Shown: in pieces, positions 1 to 11,290 of the stretch
Position numbering within the stretch: the first letter of the stretch is position 1
Layout of the letters: each line of letters begins with the position of its first letter
Source of the DNA: Tenebrio molitor
Lineage: Eukaryota; Arthropoda; Insecta; Coleoptera; Tenebrionidae
Direction of reading: 5' to 3'
DNA length: 64,000 nt
Assembly: GCF_963966145.1 (NCBI RefSeq)
Contig: NC_091049.1
Coordinates: 21,142,001 to 21,206,000 of the forward strand
The notes under the pieces: model-generated
Databases searched by the model: none
What the model saw: the letters and a program-made list of their open reading frames with translations, nothing else
Told to the model about the DNA's origin: nothing
Program-made: the position numbers and the translations under genes

Positions 1-1560
1 ACCCATCGCGACGAATACATTTTCTGTGAAGCAACGTACATTGCAAAAACGAATCTGGCATGTTGGTGCTGTTTTCGGCAATTTATTGCGATTTAGTATA
101 ATGCGTCACTTCCTTTACCATTGTTATATCTGCGTAAAAACAATTTTTTGCTCATTTAAATATTTCGTTGCGGAAGTACTAATTGGTGGTCAAAAGTGTA
201 CCCTCACCAGATTGAATCAGTTTAAAGCAGGTGTAGCCACTAAAAATGTGTTTTCAATAAAGAACTTATGATTTATTTTGCAAATATTCCACCATGGAGC
301 TCTTTTCGTAGTAGCACATTTTTCTGAATTTCTTTGTTGTGTTTTGAAGGACTATGTTACGTTTTGGTATGGTTTTGTTAAAACGTAAATTGAGTCACAT
401 GGGATAAAGTAGGGACATGTGTGGGTTATTCCGGATATATGACTCCGTATCTGCCACATTCCTATTTTTTTAATTGATGTAAACAACTTTCTTTGCTCAT
501 AAATGATCTTAAATTATAAGAGAGACGAGCAAAGAAGAGTAGGAATCTAATAAAGGCGTAATTAAGGAACAGGTCTTGAGTGAATCTTAATTAAGTACTT
601 ATTTATTTAGTCAGGGGTAAGAAAATTAGAAGAAGAAAGTTAGAAGTTTTTGTCACAAAAAGAAAAGAAAAGACTATCAAAAGTCAGCGTACTGTTGAAT
701 TATTATGTCAATAGTAGAAGACTTGATGCGGAATATGTGGCTCTGCTCTTTCAAGTCTACAAGAATCTTGAAAATCACGTTTATCAGGACTTCACAGTAG
801 TTTGGGAAAAGCGGTTTTCTCAAACCCTCAACATGATTTTTTGACTTTCACCAAGCACTACTTTACATCTATTTTGGTCACTTTGAAAGGACCTTCAAAC
901 TGTCACTTGCCTCATGAAATTTCTAGTCTTCCAAGCAATCTCTAAGCAAGTATAAAGGTTAACCTTTAAATGTCTAGTCTATTTTATTTGAAAAGTCGAT
1001 CGCATCTCGGTGGTGAATTCTTTCTTGGAGAAAGGTGGAAAATTTTGCACGTTTGCGGAAGTTACCCCTACTACCTAGAAGTAACAAAGGTAGAGGTGTT
1101 GGATTCTTTCATGGGCTGTGACCTTGGAAATATATGCGCGAAGGCGGAGCGATAAACCAGTGAAAAATCTGTAAATGAAAACTGAAAACGTCGATCACTT
1201 TACATGCAAATAGACGAGAGAGAGACGACACTAACGTAAGGAATGACGATGTTTTCAGGGCGATTTGTAGCGCCTACTCGTCGTCTGCGCAGATATGACT
1301 CATAGCCCATGAGAAAATCCAACATCTATAGTAAAGTTGATTCTTGAGGTGCTTTAACTAGGTATTTCTCTTCTATTTTATCTAGTGGAGGATTTGTTTC
1401 ATAGTCGAACAGAATTTACCGATATTTTTAATAAGAAAAAAAATAATTTCATGTGGTCCATACTTTGAAGCTTTGGTTGTCTTTGGTAGTCATTCACGGA
1501 GCTAGAAAGTGCAGTGTTTGGAGTCAAACAACAAAATGATTTTCTACTTTATTGACAAAT
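1..1560. other. Intergenic, no supported gene
   Basis: AT-rich sequence with only short, unconserved open frames. An AATAAA at about 254-259 could be the poly(A) signal of a gene entering from the left, but no coding homology is visible upstream of it, so no gene is called. Confidence 0.5.
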
Positions 1561-1563
1561 ATT

Positions 1564-1990
1564 TTATACCGACGCCAAACATTGCATGAAATAATCCATA
1601 TCCTGACAGGACTTGACTTCGGGTGACTTAGTCGCACAGTCCTTAAACATTGTGTTTTTGTTCTCCGGCAAATCTGTTTCGAAATTGTCCAGATTATCTT
1701 GGACGATTTGTCCGTCTGAATCGATTATTTTCAGAGTTTCTGCCACACATTTCATTAAACACAACAGTTCAATAGTTGGAGTCTCTTTGATATCGAACGG
1801 TTCATCTTCATCTAATTGGTAGCCACTTTTCTCGATGCAAGGTTGCAGTTTTTCGTCTTTTAAATTAATAGGACCATTTACCTTTAAAAAAACTTGCAGC
1901 AAACGAACAACTCAAACATAAAAATCTTACGTCGAAAGCTGATAGCTTTGTGAAAATGAAGAAAATGGGTATTAGGACGCTCAACGCCAT
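1564..1990 (-). CDS. Odorant-binding protein, classic six-Cys (OBP-a)
   Basis: Small secreted ligand-carrier of the PBP/GOBP family, which binds hydrophobic odorants or other small molecules in sensillar lymph or haemolymph. Two exons on the minus strand: 1931-1990 encodes a 20-residue hydrophobic start (MALSVLIPIFF...), then a 49-nt intron (GTAAG donor, TTTTTTTAAAG acceptor, phase 0), then 1564-1881; total 125 aa. Six cysteines lie in the classic order, including LLCLMKC (C2-x3-C3) and SCQDMDYFMQC (C5-x8-C6), so it is not a minus-C OBP. A TATA box lies upstream at 2023-2031 and a reverse-strand AATAAA just past the stop, near 1548. Family assignment is secure from the cysteine spacing; ligand and tissue cannot be inferred. 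It is transcribed away from OBP-b. Confidence 0.9.
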
Positions 1991-2022
1991 CGTGAAATTG
2001 GTGAATTTGTAGAATTAGTTTA

Positions 2023-2031
2023 TTTTATATA
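2023..2031 (-). promoter_or_regulatory. TATA box of OBP-a
   Basis: TATATAAAA on the minus strand, about 33 nt upstream of the start codon at 1990. The spacing leaves only a short 5' UTR, as in other small insect OBP genes. Confidence 0.55.
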
Positions 2032-2040
2032 TACTACCTA

Positions 2041-3690
2041 CTGTGTTTATGGAGGAAAATAACATAATTGGTGTTTATTAAAATTACAGAAATAGAACGC
2101 ATGGATTTCGTAGCTTACGATAATGGATTATCTGTGATAATTAGAGCCATTTAACAACTTCCACACATTATATCAAAAAATGTGTAATTTGATATACCTA
2201 TTTGCAGATTAAGTTATCATCATCAATCAAAAAAATTACATAATTATTTAATTCCATAACTGAATGTTGTTAGATATACCGGAAGTACATAATTATAGGT
2301 ACATTTAAAGAACTAAAATAAATTGCTACGATGAAAAACTTTTGGTTTTCTTTTTGTGTTGAATCCATTACTATCAGTCCACTAGATAAAAAGTAAAGTT
2401 GGCAGCTTTGAGCTTTGTCCGCAGTGTTTAAAAAGTTACTTTCAATTACGTTTACAGGTTTTAATTAGGTATTAATGCGATTTCATGTTTTTACAAGCTC
2501 ATTTGATGTTTTCGGCATTTAACAGATAAATAAACTTAAGACAATTTTGTAGAAACTATAAAAATGACCTCTTAGTTTCAATGAACATTATTCTATTTAA
2601 AAAATATATGCTTTTTGATTTAAATTAATAACATTTCCTTTTATAAACTTTCTCTGTTCAGACCAAGCCATCTACGCAATAAATCTTTTTAGAGACACTT
2701 TTTACATACTTAACATTTTATATTGCTGAAAAGACGCGAACGTTCTTTCGAAACTTATCAAAAAATTCCATCTTGAAACGGGATTAAACTAAAAATAAAT
2801 TCGATTTGTTTGTCAACAAAATATTGTACCTGCTACTCATTATTAAAAATTATTTTTAATTGCAATTCTTTTACGCCACACAATAAATTGTAAATTTTAT
2901 GCTGTTGCGTCGAGGCGCCATTATGTCGCAGCGCCGTTTTGTCGCGCGCTGCTTTGTCGCCCGCTCATCTTGCGCCACTGTTTCATTGGGATACCACACG
3001 CAACATTGTCATTGTCATCGATATATAAATTAATCATGTTTGTGTATGCTTTGGTACCTACTCATACCTAATAAATAAAATTGTTGAAACTTTAGTATCA
3101 AATGTTTATGTGGAGTTGTTTATAAATAAACAATAAAGAGAAACTTTCATTACCTTACTTAGAGCAAAATTAAAATGGTTTGTTTAGGAATTCAGAATCT
3201 AAGGTAATTTGCCATTTTATAGAATTAAGTATTCAACGAAACATGGAAATATTTGAATGTTCGTTGAAAAGAAATCTTTTATGATATTCTTGTGAAAAAT
3301 ACCCTTAAGACACTTGTATCAATAACTTTTCACACTATTACTATTAGCTATTTTATTTATCTAGTAAAATAAAATATTTTTTGAAATAACTGAGTACTTA
3401 TTGTACAATTAAAGAGTGAAGTGTTTTCTCCATTAATAGTTTTAAATGATTGTATACTCAACATTGCAACCGTTTTATAGCTGGAAGATTTTACTCTAAA
3501 TTTATCAAAAACATGATTTACTGACTACACTGAATACTAAATTTAATCCGATGACGCCTCCCGAATCGCAATATCGAATTACTTCAACACTGTAACAAGT
3601 TATTTCCTTTCGTTGGATTTTTGCTCTATAATAATTTTTAACCTTCACCAGCCACAGATAAAAATCACATCCAACTTACTAAATCTATCA
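2041..3690. other. Divergent intergenic region
   Basis: 1.65 kb of AT-rich DNA between the divergent OBP-a and OBP-b. No gene is visible. A GC-rich island at about 2905-2985 holds three imperfect copies of a roughly 16-bp unit with the core TGTCGC plus GCGC/CGC. Confidence 0.5.
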
Positions 3691-3695
3691 TAAAC

Positions 3696-4140
3696 ATGTT
3701 TTCAAAAACGTTATTGTGTGTATTGTTTGTGTTTACCGGTACACTTGGTGCCTCCATGAAGGTTGACTATTAAAATATATTTTAGGTAAAAATTTACTAG
3801 GTATTTAATTGTTTTGTAGCGTAAAGAAGCAATAGCCATCATAGAAAACTGTGCCAGCAAAACAAATGTGTCCCGAGGAGAATATGAAAGACCAGAAATA
3901 TTTCTGTACAGGACTCCTTCAGAAGCTCAACTTTGTATGATTAAATGTGTTATGCAGGAAATGCAGATGATTGATTCAAACGGGAAGCTTGATAAAGAAA
4001 TAATTAGTCAATATATCAGTGCTTTCAATAGTAACATTCAAGAAGAAATAATTATATGTGCGGATAAAACTGAGAAAATTAGTGAATGCAAGGACATGGA
4101 AAATTATAGGAAGTGTCTTGAACCGTTTTTATATGTCTAA
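3696..4140 (+). CDS. Odorant-binding protein, classic six-Cys (OBP-b)
   Basis: Exon 1 is 3696-3761 (MFSKTLLCVLFVFTGTLGAS..., a signal peptide), then a 58-nt intron, phase 0, with a weak donor AAG|GTTGAC and acceptor TTTTGTAG, then exon 2 at 3820-4140; 128 aa. Cysteines: ENC, LCMIKC, ICADK and ECKDMENYRKC, giving C2-x3-C3 and C5-x8-C6, the classic PBP/GOBP pattern. AATAAA at 4168-4173 follows the stop closely. The next gene has the same two-exon plan and matching motifs (for example ECASKTN against NCASKTN), so the pair looks like a local tandem duplication. The non-consensus donor is the only weak point of the model. Confidence 0.88.
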
Positions 4141-4476
4141 AATCATCAGCAAATTATAGTTGCCAAAAATAAACACAAAACGTATAGGTATATTATTGTA
4201 GTGCTCAAAATCATAGTGTTAATGTAAAATTATAATTAAATGAGATGCTTTGTACCGAAAAATTACAATAATTATCTAAAAATTTAACCATTATAGGTAG
4301 GTACGTTTTTAAGTCTGTACAAAAGTTAGGTACGTCATTACTTAGTGGGCATTTAATTTGTCCACATAGTGTAACGCAAAACTGAAAAAAAAAACCATGA
4401 TCGTCCTTTACATTTGTGACTATAAAGTGACAAATCCAGAGATTTCGGTCATTCGTTACAACAACAGTACAATACC

Positions 4477-4909
4477 ATGTTTCTAAAATTTTTAGTAGTG
4501 TTTTTACTTTCTTGTTCATTTGCCATATGTCTAACACGTTCGCCGGTACAATCATGAAATAAAACGATCATTGCTTATTAAATGTGCACCATTGCAGGAT
4601 GAAGTCATAAACATACTGAAGGAATGTGCAAGTAAGACAAACACCGATGAAAAAGAAATCCTATACCCAGATTTCCTAAAATCAACACCATCACAGTCGT
4701 TATTGTGCATGCTTAAATGTTTTGTGGAAACAATGGAGATAGTAAACTCAGACGGAGCTATCATTGAAGAAATGGTGGCAAACAATACTGCACAATTTAC
4801 CTCAGAATTTCGAGAGAAACTAATATCGTGCGGAAATGAAATTGAAAAAATCTCTACTTGTGATGATATAGAAAAATATAGAATATGTATTTTACCTGCA
4901 GTCATATAA
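4477..4909 (+). CDS. Odorant-binding protein, classic six-Cys (OBP-c)
   Basis: Exon 1 is 4477-4545 (MFLKFLVVFLLSCSFAICL..., a signal peptide), then a 52-nt intron, phase 0 (donor CCG|GTACAA, acceptor CCATTGCAG), then exon 2 at 4598-4909; 126 aa. Cysteines: KEC, LCMLKC, SCGNE and TCDDIEKYRIC, with the classic x3 and x8 spacings. Its closest visible relative is OBP-b, 340 bp upstream in the same orientation; OBP-a is more distant and in opposite orientation. An extra Cys in the signal region (AIC) may fall after signal cleavage and would then be a seventh cysteine. Confidence 0.88.
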
Positions 4910-5069
4910 TGCCTTATTACTAAAAATGTATTGTTGACAAATATAATTTTAAATATGTGACGTCATTTATTACGGTCGAACCAACGGTCGCGCTCCTTCA
5001 AATCGCAAATAAGCGCCTCGCCTATATTTGTGTCTCATTTGACATTTACAATGTAAATATAACCTCAAA

Positions 5070-6157
5070 ATGACTGAAGAGAAAATTTTTGAAATTTTGC
5101 TGCCAAAACATTATGATTACCCCAAACTCGAATCAGAAGCTGCCGCTACAATCGCCAACAGCTTTGCAGACATCATTTATGACACTTTGAAGTTAAAATC
5201 TTGCTTGCCAATTAACAAAAGACTTGGTGTTCTTGTAGGTATTATAGTGGATTAAAATCAGAACTGCAGTTCTCGTTTTAGAAATTTCTCAAAACCTTGT
5301 CGTCGAGTTCGAGTGATCACGTTGGCGTCAATGAAGCAACGTACACCACTTTCATTCAAAAACTTGAAGATCAGTTCATCGAGATAAATGATTTTGACAA
5401 TTTTTTAAAGCAGACCAGTGTTGAATTGGAAGGGCAGTTGCCTAGGAGTTTAAGCAGTGAAGTGCAAGAATTCTACAGGAGGAAAAAAGAAAGACATCAG
5501 AAGAAAATTAAAAGACTTGGTGAGTAATTTTATTTAAAAATGCAATCATAACCTCACTTTGTAGAGTTGATCAAGAAATATGACCAAGAGGCTTTGGATA
5601 AAGCTAATTTTATGTCGAGGATTACAAGGAACATCTCATATTATGAAACTAGTGAGAACATTATAAAAAGTCTTGTTAATGAACCAGTAATTTGTTCTGC
5701 AAGTGAAGGAGTAGATTTTGCAAATATTTCTTATCGAGAAAAACAAACAAAATTTGCTTATGCCTTAATTCACTTGCAGCAATGGAGAACTTTGGAGAAA
5801 GTACTAGTGAGACTAGTGAAATATGAAAATCTAAGTCAATTTGAGATAAATTTCTTAATGTACTTAAATAAGTCAGTGAGTGGTGATGGTGAAACTTTGA
5901 GACAATTCATAGTGAAGCACTTTATATTTGTATATGAAAAAATTGTAATTGACTTTTGTACAAAATTAATCCAGCTTGAGCAGGAAGAAGTTGTGAATTT
6001 TTTCAAAACATTATTGTTCAACACTGAATATGTGATAATTAAGGAAATGTGTGTAGATAAAAATTTCGAGCTAAAACTTAAACAAATATTGTACGAGCTG
6101 TACAGTTACAGCTTCTGTAACGATAATATTTTGAAATTTATAGATTTTTTCTTGTAA
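5070..6157 (+). CDS. Unrecognised alpha-helical protein, 331 aa
   Basis: Three exons join cleanly: 5070-5234, 5282-5519 and 5565-6157 (introns 47 and 45 nt; phases 0 and 1; GTAGG, GTGAGT donors; TTTTAG, TTTGTAG acceptors). The 331-aa product has no signal peptide or membrane segment. It is rich in Lys, Glu, Leu and Ile and predicted helical. A serine run (SSSSS) sits near residue 60, and a basic stretch (RRKKERHQKKIKR) spans about 120-135, just before the second junction. I do not recognise the family. AATAAA lies 9 nt past the stop (6166-6171), and the next gene's ATG is only 66 nt further, an unusually tight head-to-tail arrangement for an insect. The intact frame over three exons argues for a real gene. 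Confidence 0.75.
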
Positions 6158-6237
6158 CTTTTGGCAATAAATCGATAAAGCGCCACCTATGATAGTGATG
6201 TTTGAGTCGTAAAAATTTTGACAGTTGACGGAAAAAA

Positions 6238-8086
6238 ATGGCGTCCATCCTCAAGTTATCCAAATCCGTGGCGAAATTATCAAAAAACGGGAACGTAATC
6301 CAGGTAATTGTCTATTTTATTTAGTTTATAATAATCCTTATATATAATGGTTTTAATTACGTGCTTGATTAAGTATGTACTTGTCAGTTATTGGAGATGT
6401 TACGTAATTTACTGAGATAACCAACAAATCGATTTTCAGAGTGCGAAAAACTTGAGAAAAGCCTCAACAGCCGCCGAACCGAAACCAATTCTACTAAATG
6501 TACCACCTACTAATGTCACCACCTTAAATTCAGGTAAATATGAAGAAAAGTTTACTGGGTAGGTGTGAGGATTTTATTTGTAGGTATAAGGGTCGCCACT
6601 GAGGACTGGGGCTCGCATACTGCCACAGTCGGTATCTGGATTGATGCCGGGAGTAGGTACGAAAACTCGAAAAACAATGGAGTCGCCCACTTTATGGAGC
6701 ACATGGCTTTCAAGGTAAAGTAAAGTGAAGTCCAAACTTTGATTGATTAAAAAAAAACTGTCTTATAGGGCACTGGTAAGAGAAACCAAACTCAGTTGGA
6801 GATTGAGATTGAGGATTTGGGCGCCCAACTGAACGCCTACACCAGCAGGGAGCAGACAGTCTACTATTCCAAATGCTTAGCCAATGACGTCCCCAAAGCT
6901 ATCGAGATCCTTGGCGATATCGTCCAAAATGCGAAGCTGGGTGAGGCGGAGATCGAGCGCGAACGCGGCGTCATCCTGAGAGAGATGCAAGAGGTGGAAT
7001 CTAATCTCCAGGAGGTGGTTTTCGATCATCTGCACGCTATCGCCTACCAGGGCACTCCTTTGGCGAACACCATCCTGGGACCCACTGCTAATATTCGTTC
7101 CATCAATTCGAACGATTTGAGATGTTATTTGGATAATCACTACAAGGCGAGTCGTGTCGTCGTTGCCGGAGCGGGAGGAGTCAACCATGAAGAGCTTGTC
7201 AAGTTGTGTGAACAACACTTGGGCAAATTGAGTAAGTGGGCGTCATTATATAATGAGCCCCAAAACTTTGGAATATTTGGAATATTTTCATTCCCTTTGA
7301 ATTTTTCAAAAAGATTTTTTTCTTTGGTATTTATTGACAATTATTTTTAACAGACAACACATACCCCGACGAGATCCCCATCCTGGCCCCGTGCAGGTTC
7401 ACCGGCTCGGAAATCCGCGTCCGAGACGACTCTCTCCCCCTAGCCCACATCGCCATAGCCATCGAGGGCGCGGGATGGACGGACCCAGACACTCTGACTC
7501 TCATGGTGGCTTCCACCTTGCTAGGAGCCTGGGACCGGTCCCAAGCTTCTGCCAAGCAAAACGCAACCACCTTAGCCAGAGCGAGCGCCGAGGGTGAACT
7601 CTGCCACTCCTACCAGAGCTTCAACACCTGCTACAAAGTGAGCGTCCCAATCGCGCAGTCTTCATCAAACGAGACTTGATTTTATTTCAGGACACCGGCC
7701 TGTGGGGCATTTACTTCGTCTCAGATCCGCTGAAAATCGAAGATATGGTGTTCAACATCCAACAGGAGTTCATGCGGTTGTGCACGAGCGTGACCGAAGG
7801 TGAAGTGGAGCGCGCCAAGGCTCTCTTGACGGCCAACACTCTTCTCCAGTTGGACACGTCGACTGCCGTGTGCGAGGACATCGGGAGGCAGTTGTTGTGC
7901 TACGGGAGGAGACTGCCTCCTCATGAGTTGACACACAGAATCAATTCGATCACAGCGCAGAATGTTAGAGATGTTTGCTATAAGTATTTGTACGACAGAT
8001 GTCCGGCGATCGCTGCTGTTGGACCCGTCGAACAGTTGCCCGACTACAATAGAATTCGTAGCTCTATGTACTGGCTCCGCGTCTAA
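6238..8086 (+). CDS. Pmpcb: Mitochondrial processing peptidase subunit beta
   Basis: Catalytic subunit of the matrix metallopeptidase (M16 family) that removes mitochondrial targeting presequences; in insects this protein may also serve as, or be close to, core protein 1 of complex III. Six exons: 6238-6303, 6440-6533, 6584-6714, 6769-7231, 7354-7637 and 7691-8086; every junction keeps frame; 477 aa, the usual family length. A basic Ser/Lys-rich N-terminus (MASILKLSKSVAKLSK) is the mitochondrial presequence. The inverted zinc motif HFMEH is at residues 89-93 and the distal ligand glutamate at about 169 (REMQEVESN). Further family motifs: NAYTSREQTVYYSK, a glycine-rich segment GAGGVNHEEL, and CRFTGSEIRVRDD. 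All metal ligands are present, which favours MPP-beta over the inactive alpha subunit. AATAAA at 8209-8214. GC content rises sharply in exons 4-6, as expected of a conserved housekeeping gene. Confidence 0.96.
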
Positions 8087-8285
8087 GACACTTTCTTTTA
8101 AATATTTAAATCAATCGGATTAGTATCGGTATTCATAATTTAATTTGTTATGAAAAATTCAATATGTAAATAACTGTCAGGATTTTCTGTTCCATCTTTG
8201 TTAATTTTAATAAACGTTCGAGTCTGTCCAGCTAGTTTTTCTATTTTCATCCCATTACCCTTCATTAGTAATAGTAGATTACATA

Positions 8286-8393
8286 CCGAGGTGGGAAGTG
8301 TTTCATTCCTGTCGAGAGCTAAGATAATTTACCAAGGCGTAACCGAGGTGAACTAATGCTCGAGACAGGAAGGAAACACCTTCCCACCGAGGT
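8286..8393. repeat. Hairpin (CCGAGGTGGGAAG family)
   Basis: An imperfect inverted repeat about 108 bp long. The left arm at 8286-8318 (CGAGGTGGGAAGTGTTTC...) pairs with the right arm at 8357-8391 (...AAACACCTTCCCACCGAG). Similar small foldbacks with a GC-rich stem occur elsewhere in the window, for instance near 42.13 kb. No coding content. Confidence 0.65.
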
Positions 8394-8485
8394 TTGTATA
8401 CTATTTTATTCGGAATCATTACATTTTTAGCAAATAAACAATTAATTTGATGCAATTTCATTTCTACTGTTTTTCGACAATTCGT

Positions 8486-8849
8486 GTACTATGGCGGACA
8501 ATAAATTTAGGCCGGCAAATTTCTGACATTTCAAAAAAGTCAATGCAAGCGACCATTTATTGTCATTATGACTGATGTGTCAGTTTGTCAAACTGAAGTT
8601 TTTCAAGCTGTTTGGCGTTTCCTTCGCCTTTTTCGTAACTTACAGATCATGACGCACTAGCATTACTGATTTGTAGTAGCACTTCTCTCTGGGGCACGCT
8701 TCTTTTCCCAATTTTAATTTTGATTATCGCTGTCACGATGACAAAAATGACAAAAATCGAAAATGGGGTTAGTTGAACATAATGCCAGCTTCACATTTTG
8801 ATGTCAACTCAATGACAGGCCGGCCTAAATTTATTGTCCGCCATAGTAC
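8486..8849. mobile_element. MITE with GTACTATGGCGG termini
   Basis: Terminal inverted repeats of about 30 bp: 8486-8515 (GTACTATGGCGGACAATAAA...) against 8818-8849 (...TTATTGTCCGCCATAGTAC). It is about 364 bp long with no coding potential. It sits inside a wider pair of inverted tracts (TTATTCGGAATC near 8410 and GATTCCGAATAA near 8982), so it may be nested in a second foldback element. Confidence 0.65.
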
Positions 8850-9492
8850 GCCACTGGAAAAACGTCATAACAGGGCGGAAAGTGGCCTATTACTGACCAA
8901 GAGAGGGAAGTAAAGATAAAAAGGAATGGTTAACTTTCCGCCCTCGTATAAGGTTAGGAATGGGTATATTACAATACGATTCCGAATAATAAATATTTAC
9001 ACATTGTAAAGTTGGGAGAATAGTCTAGACGAATCTGGAACTTTTCCTCTGTCTATTAGATACAAAAAAAAAACGTGAGGAATGTCATTTAAAAAAAATT
9101 GGTGATGACGTTATTGCGCAAAAACCAATGACATTATTCAAAAAAATTGTACGTCACACAATAGCATTCTTTCCGAGGGATTTTCTTAAAACATCACACG
9201 AAATTAAAGGTGAGGCGAAGCTAAAAACGAAAACGAGGTTTATGAGAAACGTGGAACTTATCACGATTTTCATGACATACGTCTGCGTCTGACGTTTATA
9301 GATTTTGACAGCCATTTTTGCGAGACAATTTATTGGAAACCAAATTTTTACACATTGTTCAATATTGTATTAATTATTTAAAAAAAATGTGATATTGATT
9401 AGTTAATTACTGTTGATAAGAATCGTTGAATTTAGATTGATTAAATGTGCCAGTTAATACGTTTATGTTCCCGATATAGCATACATTTAGTC
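8850..9492. other. Intergenic, repeats only
   Basis: A short stem (AGGGCGGAAAGT at 8874 against ACTTTCCGCCCT at 8933) and AT-rich sequence; no gene seen. The last 25 nt carry a TATA-like GATATAG about 20 nt before the 7SL start, a possible external pol III promoter element. Confidence 0.4.
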
Positions 9493-9792
9493 GACTGGGA
9501 GCGTGGCGCACTCCTGTAATCCAGCTTCTTGGAGGTCGGGTTCAGTGGATGGTTTGAGATTGGGAGTCCTGTTACAAAGCGGTCCACGTCGACTGGATGT
9601 CCGCACTAAGACCGGCATCGACATGGACACCCCGGAGGAGTCTAGGGTGTCCAGGTCAGCTAAGGAGGGGCGAATCGGGCCAGGGGGGAAACCTAGCAGC
9701 CAAAAGTCCCCGTGTCGTTCAGTAGTGGGATCGCGTCTAGGAGTGGGAGCTTTGTGACAGCCCAGTCAAAATAGCTAGACCTGGATCTTTTT
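9493..9792 (+). ncRNA. 7SL: Signal recognition particle RNA (7SL)
   Basis: RNA scaffold of the SRP, which targets nascent secretory proteins to the ER. The roughly 300-nt length matches metazoan 7SL. Seen in order: Alu-domain start GACTGGGAGCGTGGCGCACT with TGTAATCCAGC; S-domain segments strongly matching metazoan 7SL, including GCACTAAGACCGGCATCGA, the helix-6 GGAG loop in CACCCCGGAGGAG, CTAAGGAGGGGCGAATCGGG, the helix-8 GGAAAC loop, and CAGTAGTGGGATCGCG; and the closing strand GCCCAGTCAAAATAGCTAGACC. Pol III terminators follow (T5 at 9788-9792, T8 at about 9797-9804). Full length, an intact terminator and a TATA-like upstream element suggest a functional gene rather than a processed copy. 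Ends are approximate to a few nt. Confidence 0.93.
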
Positions 9793-10061
9793 GTACTTTT
9801 TTTTAATTCTCATCAATTATCAAAGCTTTCTTACTTCACAAACAAATTATCAAATAAAATCTGAAAAAATAAAATTGTTTTCAAACAAAGAAATACAGAG
9901 TGTAAGCTGTGTGTAAGTATTGATTGTAGTAGATGGCGCCAGCTACACGAGATTTTAAACCAAGGCACAAACACAACTCGCTTCGATGTGTGGGAGGTGC
10001 TAATTGTAAGAACAAGTTCAATTTTTATTTTGGCGATGTAGGCAAAGAAATATACTCGTAC

Positions 10062-10310
10062 TTTATCTTCAGCGGTCGAAAATCGCGGCTTTGTGTATTG
10101 TGTTTTTTTTTTTGTAACCAGACTGAAACACTTTCAATCCCCCCGGATTTGAAATGTCCACAGGCGGCCCGACCGAGTCAAATGTAAGGTCATTTGAAGC
10201 ATTTCTTCGGATTTATTTATCAATAATTTCACGAAGTATTTAATAATTAAATTATCCGTATTAAAAAAAGCGCTCTAAAAAGCGAAATAACGAAATTATA
10301 ACCCGGTGCT
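10062..10310 (+). repeat. Diverged solo copy of a long-TIR element arm
   Basis: This tract (TTATCTTCAGCGGTCGAAAATCGCG ... AAAAAGCGAAATAACGAAATTAT) matches, with divergence and small gaps, the left arm of the long-TIR element at about 50.23-50.51 kb and the inverse of its right arm near 52.86 kb. Only one arm is present. A poly-T/G-rich insertion replaces part of the arm near 10105. Confidence 0.7.
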
Positions 10311-11290
10311 ACTGTGGTGTAACACGAGTCGCCGAGTCGCACAGTGCATGGAAGACAGATCTCAAAATTCACAATAGCAAGATGGACGCTCAACGTTAAG
10401 ACCCCCGGTGTACTAGCAACTTTTGCGAAGCAACTATTTAGTCACAGCGCACGGGCGATTTTTAAATCGAAGCAACTCAAAACTTGTCCTATTTTACGAG
10501 GAAACTGTTGGCGGTAAATGAACCAGGTTTGTTCCAACGTAGCACCCCGCACCCGGCGATTATTTAGTTGCTTTTTCTACAAAATTCCTGTGTTAAAACT
10601 GATCTGTATAAGCAACTATTAAGTTGCCAGTGAGCGGTGCTCGTCCTTTTCGGTGACTAAACTATGGGAGCCTTAAAATAGTTATTTTTTGTTCGATACT
10701 GTCAGAATTTGAGAATTTTCTCCTGTGTGAACGGATTTTGATAAATGTCACAACTTGTCAAAACGAAACGTCAAGCTACTTTTAATTATTTTAAGTGGTT
10801 TGTAGCCTTTAAGGGGCTCGTCGAACAAAAAAAACGTTGTATTCAACTCGTTCGTGTGTAAATTCGGCTTTTTTTGGTATGTTAACGTAGAGTGCAGAGC
10901 AAGATTCAAAAAGGGATACGACAAGCTGTAAACAATAAATTTATTGCATCCAAGTGTACAATGAATGACTTGTTATCGTAATCACTACGGTCTACGTGGC
11001 TGTCCTTATCAGTTGTCACTATAACTATCACTAGACGGCGACTCGTCACTGGGTACAGCTTCTACGTGTACCTAGTCTATGGGTATTCACAAACAAATCT
11101 TCATCACTATCAGTAGAGTTGTCGTCCTTTTTCTTCTCTCAGAATCGACGATGGTTTCGTTGTCTGCTGGCAAGGACATTTCACCATCAAGTACTTCTTT
11201 AAAAACGTGTTGTCTCTTATTGAACACTGAAAATATGGAAATCACAGAATTGAAATAATAGATTGAAATATTAAAGAATATTCCAGATAT
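10311..11290. other. Intergenic, no supported gene
   Basis: No confident coding region. On the minus strand about 11230-11040 a short acidic open frame (DDNSTDSDED) is preceded by a stop and lacks a start or matching exons; it may be a transposon scrap. Confidence 0.4.

Noticed and set aside
26..271. Plus-strand open frame of 81 codons
   Set aside because: Non-ATG start, no conserved motif, no splice partners; looks like chance in AT-rich DNA.
1564..4909. Minus-C OBP assignment
   Set aside because: All three proteins have both C2 and C5, giving six cysteines in the classic spacing.
6877..7597. Minus- and plus-strand open frames within MPP-beta
   Set aside because: Shadows of conserved MPP-beta exons 4 and 5; the true frame carries family motifs.
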